Positions 54,058 through 61,900 of a DNA stretch of 64,000 nucleotides are shown in pieces (position 1 is the first letter of the stretch; every line of letters starts with the position of its first letter). A program made the translations under genes and the position numbers. Location: the NCBI GenBank assembly GCA_964419605.1, contig CAYQQM010000019.1, forward strand, positions 1-64,000. The letters are read 5' to 3'. The notes below the pieces were generated by a model, which saw nothing but the letters and a program-made list of their open reading frames with translations, made no database searches and was not told where the DNA came from. This DNA is from JABFXX01 sp964419605. GTDB lineage: Bacteria; Myxococcota_A; Polyangia; Haliangiales; Haliangiaceae.

Positions 54058-56253
54058 TTGGCTCACGCTGCAATGGGCGCCCGAGACGAGGCCGTGAAGG
54101 AAGAGGTACTTCGAGAGTTGTGCGCAGTCGTCGGTATTGAAGTCGATCTCGCACCCAGGTTGAAGTATGGGTTGCCGAATGACGGGAAGCGAGCCGCAAC
54201 TCTCGTCACGCGCGTGCTGCAAGGTGGCCCCAACTACTGGGGGAACTTCGATGCCGCCGGGAAGAAGCTCAGCCTGAAGATTTTGGACGCCATTGCCGCA
54301 CGCGATCCAACGGCTGCCGAAATCGCTTTGCTCAAGGGCTTAGTACAGCCATTGCTAGCGATCGAACGCAGCCAGACTTGGAGTGACGGTCGCTCGTTTT
54401 TTGTTCGAACAATTCCCATAGTTCCAGATCATCCGGCATGGTCTACTCGGCAAGAACTGCTCGAACGCGTGAAGCAGCTCTTAGACGCCGACGCAACGCC
54501 GATCGAGAGCCGCAAGGCTTTGTGGTCCGCGTTCGCCCAAGCGCATCGCGAACTCAACATGGCGTCGCGGTACATGGAGAAGCGGGAGAACGGGACCTAC
54601 TCCGAAAAGCTTCGGGAGGATGGGACCTACTCGACCGAGCTCCAGGAGAACCTCGAATGGACCCGAAGGGTTCTGGAACAGCGAAACGCTGCCTTTGAGG
54701 AGCTTGGCCAAGCACGTGAAGTATGGGACTGGCATCGGCGCTTTGAGGATAATCCCGTTCTCAAATCGGCAAGCCTGAAGCTCGAAGAGCTCTACGCAAG
54801 CGACAAACTGGCGACGGAGTTTGAGGATCTAGTAGGCCGCGACTCTTGGCAGCGGAGCGAGCCACGCGAGAAGTCGAAGACGAAGGCGGCTGAGTTGGCG
54901 ATCTCCACTGAAAGCATCAATGAATTCGTGGATCGCGGAGCCCGATTTTTCAACAACGACGCTCGAAAATTCCATCAACTATTCGAAATTGCGAGAGAAA
55001 TCGGAAGCCTTGCTCCGGAATGCGAGGCGATCAGAAAGTTCGTTATTGCCGCACTTGCCGAGGGGCCATCGGAGCGGCGTCTCGAATTTGCGATCGTCGT
55101 TGCGGGTGAATGGCTCTTCCAAGTCCGCGAAGCTGCTACCTTTACGCACGCGGACGCGCTCGTCGAGAGCCTGCTTACGGCCAGCGCGAACGATTCCGTT
55201 CGCGTGCAACTGCTGATGGAAGTCTACGGTCGAGTCCCGAGGCCGCGCGGGCTCAAGGATTTCACACCGGAGGAACACGCGCTATTTCGGCGCCAGGGAG
55301 CGTTGTTTGCCGCACAGGGTCGCACAAACGAATACATCGCCGCGCTGGCCACAACGCTGAAACACGATTGGGCGACGGCGCGGACTATGCTGGAGTACCT
55401 AGTGCGCCGACGTTCTGTGGAGGAGCGATCCGGTGCACTTCACAGCCTGTTGAATGCCGTCTTCTGGGTCGTTCACGAGTCGGAAGACAAGAACCTTCCT
55501 GAAGGACTTGGAGAATGGCTCCTCAATCAACTCGTTTTGCTCCCCGATTTCGACAACATCGTTGGGGACGACGAGTGGCATCTGAATGAAATCCTAAAGC
55601 GTGTGGGACGTCCTTCTGTCCAATGGCTATCGCCGGTCCTCGCTAAGCGCCGCGAGTTCGAAACGACTCGCGCTAAGGATGACTACTCGCGGGCAATCAG
55701 TCATCACGTCAGGATCAGTAGGTACGTCCAGCGGATCACGTCTGCAGACGCGGGCCAACCTACGGTGACTCAGGCCATCGAGGCAATGCTCGGGTTCATC
55801 GATGACAATGGCACCGTGGGCTACTACCTGCCGGAGGTTCTGCACGACGTTGACCCAGAGGGGCTCGTAGTCCCTGGGCTAGTTGTTGGACTGATCGGCC
55901 AGGCTACCGAAACGGAACGGGTCCGTCTCCTGGCGAGAATTGCAGGCGAGTATGTCGCAGGTACCGCCGCCTGGGAGGCCATTGCCAAGGCTGTGCTTCG
56001 ATCGCCGATTGTTCAAAGCAAGGACCACGAGCTCCCAATGTTTCACGCTCTCGGCGCCGGCGGTGTGACGTCGTGGTCTGATACCTCGGGCGAGGTGTCG
56101 CCGGTTTTTATCGCCGAGGTAAAGTCCGCGAAGTCATACTTGGCGGCGGCCACTGACGAATACCTTCAGCGCTATTGGAGGTGGCGCGTTGGCGATGCCG
56201 AGGCCGAGCTTCGCCAGCAGGAAGAGGAAGCCAAAGAGGACCGAGAAGAATGA
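54058..56253 (+). CDS. Helical-repeat C-terminal part of the split STAND protein
   Basis: A 731-codon frame whose only upstream start is TTG at 54058. Its reading frame runs open upstream into the end of the STAND frame (VLAWPLAHAAMG), and one extra T in the 54044-54047 run would fuse the two into a single protein of about 1350 residues. Nearly all of the sequence is helical, with repeat-like segments (REVWDWHRRFEDN, LVESLLTASANDS), consistent with the sensor region of Avs proteins. It contains a short internal duplication (ENGTYSEKL / EDGTYSTEL). The end is a charged tail (EEEAKEDREE) and its TGA overlaps the next ATG. Confidence 0.7.
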   Translation: MAHAAMGARDEAVKEEVLRELCAVVGIEVDLAPRLKYGLPNDGKRAATLVTRVLQGGPNYWGNFDAAGKKLSLKILDAIAARDPTAAEIALLKGLVQPLLAIERSQTWSDGRSFFVRTIPIVPDHPAWSTRQELLERVKQLLDADATPIESRKALWSAFAQAHRELNMASRYMEKRENGTYSEKLREDGTYSTELQENLEWTRRVLEQRNAAFEELGQAREVWDWHRRFEDNPVLKSASLKLEELYASDKLATEFEDLVGRDSWQRSEPREKSKTKAAELAISTESINEFVDRGARFFNNDARKFHQLFEIAREIGSLAPECEAIRKFVIAALAEGPSERRLEFAIVVAGEWLFQVREAATFTHADALVESLLTASANDSVRVQLLMEVYGRVPRPRGLKDFTPEEHALFRRQGALFAAQGRTNEYIAALATTLKHDWATARTMLEYLVRRRSVEERSGALHSLLNAVFWVVHESEDKNLPEGLGEWLLNQLVLLPDFDNIVGDDEWHLNEILKRVGRPSVQWLSPVLAKRREFETTRAKDDYSRAISHHVRISRYVQRITSADAGQPTVTQAIEAMLGFIDDNGTVGYYLPEVLHDVDPEGLVVPGLVVGLIGQATETERVRLLARIAGEYVAGTAAWEAIAKAVLRSPIVQSKDHELPMFHALGAGGVTSWSDTSGEVSPVFIAEVKSAKSYLAAATDEYLQRYWRWRVGDAEAELRQQEEEAKEDREE

Positions 56254-57053
56254 GTAAGCCCCTCGCAGAACGCCTGCGCATCGCCAAAGGCGACCTCGTC
56301 CAGATCGACCGTACTATCCAAACGAAGGCGGGCGTGGTCCGACGCGTCTTGGACGAGTTCAAAACGCTAACAGCGTTCGCCGCGGACATCGATCACTGGC
56401 TCCGGTTGATCGAGACGAGAACGACTGCCCGGCGTATGCTGACGGGCTTGGAGTCCCAGGCTAACGCAGAAGACACTGTTCCATTCGGAGATGGGCGTGT
56501 CGGTTTCCAGCACGCCAGATTTATTGGCGTGCAAGCGTACCTTGCCACGAAGTGGGCGATCGCCGATCGGATTTCGTCGATGGTCGCGCATGTGCTCTCT
56601 ATACGAAGCCAGCTGAACGATCCCCAAAAAACGCCATCGCTCCTCACGTACTTCGTTCGCGACGACACCAAGAAGTACACGGCAGCCATGGTGTTCTATT
56701 CGATGAAGCACACGTTCGGCTGGCCGCTCGAGATCTCGTACGCATTGCGAAACCACTTCTGCCACGATGGCGGGCAACTGGACGGAACCAACTTTTTCGA
56801 TGGCGTGAGCGCAGCGTCGGGGTTTGCCATTTCGGAAGACGGCTGGAAGCGAATAGAGGATCGAGCGAGAGATCACAAGGTGGATCCCAACCATCACCGA
56901 GTCGGCGCCGGTTGGCCTGACACGCCACGAAATGACCTTCGCGTCGTTCTCGATGTGTGCGAGCGCGAGGTAGACGATGCGCTCGGCGTTCTTGTCGGCT
57001 CGGCCTGCAAGGCGCTCGCGTCACACATCGGCTTCATCATCGGGGAGCTGTAA
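56250..57053 (+). CDS. Protein with HEPN-like Rx4H motif, probable RNase effector or partner
   Basis: 267 residues from ATG at 56250, chosen because it overlaps the previous stop (ATGA) and the earlier part of the frame is inside the upstream gene. The single striking motif is RNHFCH (Arg167 to His172), the R-x4-6-H signature of HEPN ribonucleases, in a helical context (LEISYALRNHFCHDGGQ) of the kind seen in abortive-infection and toxin HEPN proteins. The rest is helical with no other named domain. It lies between the STAND gene and the AlbA_2 gene in a closely coupled operon. HEPN assignment rests on motif and context only. Confidence 0.6.
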   Translation: MSKPLAERLRIAKGDLVQIDRTIQTKAGVVRRVLDEFKTLTAFAADIDHWLRLIETRTTARRMLTGLESQANAEDTVPFGDGRVGFQHARFIGVQAYLATKWAIADRISSMVAHVLSIRSQLNDPQKTPSLLTYFVRDDTKKYTAAMVFYSMKHTFGWPLEISYALRNHFCHDGGQLDGTNFFDGVSAASGFAISEDGWKRIEDRARDHKVDPNHHRVGAGWPDTPRNDLRVVLDVCEREVDDALGVLVGSACKALASHIGFIIGEL

Positions 57054-58666
57054 TGGCCGCGCGAAAGGGTAAGTGGGACAGTGTTGGTGTGAACCACCAT
57101 GCTCTGCTCGCAGAAATCGCGCTCGGCGAGGACAGCACCCGGCAGTTCAAGCGCGACGCGACCAACGCCGACGGACTCGCTGCGGAGATGGCCGCGTTTG
57201 CGAACGCCGCGGGCGGCACGATCTATCTCGGCGTCGGTGACGACGGATCGACGCCGGGGCTCTCGCCCGATGACGTCAAACGGCTGAATCAGCTCATCGG
57301 CAACGCCGCAAGCCAGGCTGTGCGGAGCCCACTCACGGTGCAGACCAAGAACATCGCGCTGCCCGCCGGTCGTTTGGTGATCGCCCTGTCGATTCCAAAG
57401 GGCCTAGACAAGCCGTACTTCGATAGGAACGGCGTGGTGTGGCTCAAGGCCGGCGCGGATAAGCGGCGCATCAACTCGAAAGAGGAGCTGCGTCGGCTGT
57501 ACCAGACGACCGACCAGTTCCATGCGGACGAGCTGCCGACCCCAGCGAAGCTCGAGGCATTGGACGATCTACGGTTCCGCGATTTCTTGCGCGACACCTA
57601 TGGTCAGAAGCTACCGCCTGGCGCAGCGGATCGGCGGCGCCTGTTGCAGAACCTGAACCTGGCGACGAGTGGTGGCGTACTCAACCTCGCGGGGCTACTG
57701 CTGTTCGTGGAGCAGCCGCAGCGTTTTAAGCCGCAGTTCGTCGTCAAGGCGGTGAAATATCCTGGAACGGACATCCATACGTCGAAGTACGACGATACCG
57801 AGGATTTCGCCGGCCCGCTGCGCCGCGTATTCGATGACGCGCTCGCGTTCGTGCTCCGAAACCTGCGCAAAGTGCAGGCGGGGCGCGGCGTCAACAGTCC
57901 GGGCCAGCCTGAGATTCCGCCGGTTGTGTTCGAGGAGCTGCTTGTCAACGCGCTGGTACATCGCGATTACCTGATCAGCGCGCCGATTCGCGTGTTTGTC
58001 TTTGACGATCGCATCGAGATCATTAGCCCAGGAACGCTGCCAAACAGCCTCACCATCGAGAATATCCGCGCTGGCAATTCGAACCTCCGCAACCCGATCT
58101 TGGCGAGCTTCGTGGCCAAGGGCGTGCTCCCCTACCGTGGACTCGATCTGGCGTGCCGCGCGCGCTCGAAGCGTGGCCAGATATCGAGTTTCGCGACGAC
58201 CGGGATAGCAGCCTATTCATCGCCACGGTGCACCGCAAGGTGCCTTTACCCGGCGCGTTGGAGCTCGCGGGAACTACCCAGAACACTACCCAGAAAACTA
58301 CCCAGAAAACTACCCAGAAAACTACCCAGAAAACTACCCAGAAAACTACCCNNNNNNNNNNNNNNNNNNNNNNNNNNNNNNNNNNNNNNNNNNNNNNNNN
58401 NNNNNNNNNNNNNNNNNNNNNNNNNNNNNNNNNNNNNNNNNNNNNNNNNNNAGAAAATTCTAACCCTCATCGCCCAGGATCCCGGCATCACGCGAGAAGC
58501 GCTAGCTACGGCAATCGGCATTACCGCCGACGGTGTAAAGTACCACCTCCGCAAATTGCAGCGCGGGGGTACGCTCCGGCGTATCGGCCCCGATAAGGGT
58601 GGACGATGGGAGGAAGCCTCAACAGCGACGAAGACTGCGCGACGAAACCCGGGGCCAGGGCGATGA
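57053..58666 (+). CDS. AlbA_2/Schlafen-type ATP-binding protein with winged helix, interrupted by frameshift and gap
   Basis: ATG at 57053 overlaps the preceding TAA. N-terminal AlbA_2 domain, residues about 20-100 (DSTRQFKRDATN, MAAFANAAGGTIYLGVGDDG). Middle GHKL-like ATP-binding part near residues 300-360 (PPVVFEELLVNALVHRDYL, then DDRIEIISPGTLPNSLT). After VLPYRGL the frame becomes unnatural at about 58145; the +1 frame instead reads SGVPRALEAWPDIEFRDDRD and then TTQKTTQK repeats, as in relatives, so one base (a G) is probably missing. After the N gap the original frame encodes a winged helix (GITREALATAIGITADGVKYHLRKLQ). Relatives act as transcription regulators. Confidence 0.75.
   Translation: MAARKGKWDSVGVNHHALLAEIALGEDSTRQFKRDATNADGLAAEMAAFANAAGGTIYLGVGDDGSTPGLSPDDVKRLNQLIGNAASQAVRSPLTVQTKNIALPAGRLVIALSIPKGLDKPYFDRNGVVWLKAGADKRRINSKEELRRLYQTTDQFHADELPTPAKLEALDDLRFRDFLRDTYGQKLPPGAADRRRLLQNLNLATSGGVLNLAGLLLFVEQPQRFKPQFVVKAVKYPGTDIHTSKYDDTEDFAGPLRRVFDDALAFVLRNLRKVQAGRGVNSPGQPEIPPVVFEELLVNALVHRDYLISAPIRVFVFDDRIEIISPGTLPNSLTIENIRAGNSNLRNPILASFVAKGVLPYRGLDLACRARSKRGQISSFATTGIAAYSSPRCTARCLYPARWSSRELPRTLPRKLPRKLPRKLPRKLPRKLPXXXXXXXXXXXXXXXXXXXXXXXXXXXXXXXXXXKILTLIAQDPGITREALATAIGITADGVKYHLRKLQRGGTLRRIGPDKGGRWEEASTATKTARRNPGPGR
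58273..58351 (+). repeat. 12-bp tandem repeat abutting the assembly gap
   Basis: Six units of ACTACCCAGAAA (the first with one change) and a partial seventh run into the N block. In the proposed restored frame they encode a (TTQK)n linker, known from AlbA_2/ATPase-family proteins. The number of units is unknown because the assembly broke here. Confidence 0.9.
58352..58451. other. Assembly gap of 100 N
   Basis: Exactly 100 unknown bases, the usual placeholder for a scaffold join of unknown length, within the tandem repeat of the AlbA_2-type gene. Confidence 0.98.
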
Positions 58667-58678
58667 TCGGTCGAGGCA

Positions 58679-58858
58679 ATGAAGAAAGTCCGAGGCCGTA
58701 TCCAGCTCCCTCAGGATCTTGCGCAGCGAGAACTCGTCCAGCAGGTGGACGTAACCGACCTCGTCACTTCTTTGATTAAAGTCAAACGGCACTTTGCGAC
58801 TGCCACCCGCAGCAACGGGATGCAGCTGCTATGCCGAGATCATCCTGGCAGCGAATAG
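58679..58858 (+). CDS. Small hypothetical open reading frame
   Basis: 59 residues, ATG at 58679, overlapping nothing, starting 13 bases after the AlbA_2-type gene. The composition looks coding (IQLPQDLAQRELVQQVD, LVTSLIKVKRHFA). GAGG is only three bases from the ATG, which is too close to be a good ribosome site. No family was recognised; it might be a remnant of a longer gene. The 125 bp from here to the RHS gene's stop hold nothing I can name. Confidence 0.35.
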   Translation: MKKVRGRIQLPQDLAQRELVQQVDVTDLVTSLIKVKRHFATATRSNGMQLLCRDHPGSE

Positions 58859-58983
58859 TTCACCCTTAGTCGAGGCCACACCGCGGCACGTCAAGAAAAA
58901 TCACCAACAGCATTCACCGTCGACCTTGGCCTGCTCCTGAGCGCGCCGGGAAAGCCTGGTCGAGAAGCGATCTCGATCAGCGG

Positions 58984-61900
58984 CTACTTCGGTTGGCATC
59001 CGCAATTACTACCGCTGTTTGCTAGGTCTTCTGTAATTCGGTTGGCCATTGCGTAAGCAGGTGCCTCGTATCGTTCGCTATCAAGGGCATACGTCACCCA
59101 GTCCAACCCATTCCTGAACTGACCAACATGTACAAGCTCATGACCAAGAAGTGCTAATCCTCCTGGAGAGCACGTATCTGGCGGGCCATCTCTAAAATAT
59201 ATATCATTGCCTAGCGTTACGGCTCTCGCTGAGGGTTTGATCCATATTGGCGTTCCGTCTTCATGGAGGTCCGCACTGTCAAGGTCGATTTGCGGTATAT
59301 AACGCAGCAGCATCTTCTTTTCCCTATCTGACAGAGGACGCAAACCTAGGGAGTCAGTGTCCCGCATCGGACTACGCAGATAGTTGTAGAGATTCAGTCC
59401 GCCATTTTCGCCAATAGGATCGCGGTTAAGCCAGCGTTGACGCTGCGGGTCGTAGGCTCGAAACACCGCTAGAGCGAGGCCGGCGTGGGCGGTGGTTGCG
59501 AGCCCGGCGAAGCCAATGTCGGAGTCGAGGTCTCCCGCGGGCTTGGTAGTGGCGCCGTAAGGGTCGTAGGAATAGTGCGCGCGGATCTTGCTCGCCGCGT
59601 CGACGAGCTGGCGAACGCTGCCAAGATGATCGGTGACATAGTATAGGGAATCATTCCCAGAAATCATACCGTGGGAGAAGTACTGCTTGCTGATTGGCGA
59701 GCCGGGCTGGAGGTTGTCGTGTTCAAGGCAACGGGTAGCACCGCACCATGTGTAGGCGTGATCGGACAGTACTGCGGCATCGGATTTCTCGACGATGCGG
59801 ACGATGCGACCAAGACCATCGTAGGCAAACCGGGTTTCGATACCGTCTCTGGTCGCGGAAATCAGGCGATTGCCGGCGTCCCACAGATAGCTGGCCCCGT
59901 CGAGCGCGGTGGGACTGCCGTTTGCGTCGTAGGTAGCGCCTGCGATCGCATTGGTCTCGGTGTAGGTCGTCGTCGTTGGGGCGCTGCCACCGGTGATCGA
60001 GGTGATGTTTGATGCTGGATCATAAGCGTACCTGGTCGGGCTAGCCGGAATGCTGCTGCCCGAAACGGAGGTCAAGCGATTGGCTTCGTCGTAGACATAG
60101 GCCGTGACCTCGCCCTGCCCCGCGCCGCCGCAACTAAGGAGGTAGCACAAAGCGCCCAGTCCTGCTGCAAACAACACCCGGCCAGCTCGTTGCACGGTAG
60201 ACCGGATGCGAACGATCAGCGCAACAAAGAGCATCAGCAATACCAATCCGACAAGGACAGCACGTGCAGCGCCAAAACGGTCAGCGCCACTCGGAGGGCT
60301 GCCGGACAACGCGCCCGAGATCCGCCCCGCCGTCGCGCCAGTCGGTTTCGCCAAGGATCTCGCGGCATCCATGCTGGTCGCTTCCTGTCGCGTGAACGTG
60401 AGTACGTTGTGATTGGCATCGTAGGTGTAGCCGTATTGCGCAAGTAGCGCTTTGCCGGTCGACGGTGTGTACGTCAGCTGGCGCAACAGCGAGTCGCCCT
60501 TGGGACCATAGTAGTCAACGTTCATGCGCGGTCCGTGCGTGGATGCAATCGCGCTCACCCGTAGGGTTGCGTCGGCGTACTTGTACCTGAATTCATCGAG
60601 CGGATTGGCAACGCGATCCGGCCTGCCCACCGCATCGAATGTCATCGTCTCTGACCTGCCGTTGATGGTCTTACCGACCACGCGGCCCAGCTCATCGTAA
60701 GCATACGTCACGGTGTCCCGGTTCGCGGGTGCTCCGGCGACAGGGCTTTCGATCGAAAGGAGCTGATTCGCGCCAAGTGTTGGCGGCGCGGTGATCGGAT
60801 GGTAGGCGAACGTCGTCTGACCGGTATCGTCGGTCATCGACGCCAAACGCGGGAACACCGAATCGTAGACGAACTGCACCGACGGGGTCAGCTGCTTCGC
60901 ATTGGGGTAGGAGATCGACGTCACACGATTGTCGATATCGTAACCGAACCGTTTCGCCTGACCGAGCGCATCGGTCACACTCGCAACGCGGCTCGTCGTC
61001 GCCTCGTAAGCGATGGTCTCCGTCGTGCCGTCGGCGTAGCGTTTTGCGATCGGGCGGCTTTGTAGGTCGATGTCCCAGCTCGTAACGTGGCCGTTCGGAT
61101 CGGAGATCGACTTCAAAACGCCGTTTTCGTAGTAGTCAAACCGAGTCACTTGGCCGAGCGGATCGGTTACCGAGGTGCGGCGCTGGTTGGCGTCGTAGGT
61201 GTACGTCGTAACATTGCCGCGACGGTCCGTCGCCGAGATAAGGTCGAGCTTGTCGTACGCGTACTGCTCCGCAGTTGCGTCGGGATAGACAGCCCGGGTC
61301 AGCCGATCGAGCGCATCGTATTCGTACGCGACGCTGTACCCCGCGGCATCGGTCTGCGACGCCACGCGGTCGAACTCGTCGTAGGCAAACGTTTGGACAA
61401 CAGCTCCACTGGCATCGGTGATCGCAGTCAGGCGACCGATCGTGTCGTAGCCATAGGTCGTGACATGTTGTTGCGGATCTGTGACCGCGGTCAGTTGGCC
61501 GGCGGCGTTGTAGGCATAGCTCGTGATTTGCCCCGACGCGTCCGTTGACGTGAGCGGTAGGTGTTGAGCGTTGTAGGTGAACCTCGCCAGCGTCACACGC
61601 TGAGGAGTTTGCGCACCGGGAATTTGCTGCTCGACGGCGAGGAGATCGATGTCGTTGGTGTCGTAGCTGAACACCGTTTGTCGCCCCTTCGGATCGACTG
61701 TCGCAAGAGGCTTGCCGCGGCGGTTGTACGTTGCGGTCGCAGCTTGCGCCGTAACGTTGTCGTCGAGGACCCGGCTGATCGAAGCAGGCAGATTGACCGT
61801 GCCTTCGTTGTAGGTCCAATATTGCCCAGGATAGGTGCGCCACACCCGGCTCTCGAGTGGGTTCTTGGTGCTCTCGAGGGTCGGGGCAGTCTGGCCGCCG

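Noticed and set aside
58273..58351. CRISPR array
   Set aside because: Units are 12 bp with no spacers and encode a TTQK linker.
61136..61843. Alternative frame of 235 codons in the RHS gene
   Set aside because: Overlaps the YD-repeat frame, which has clear repeat periodicity.
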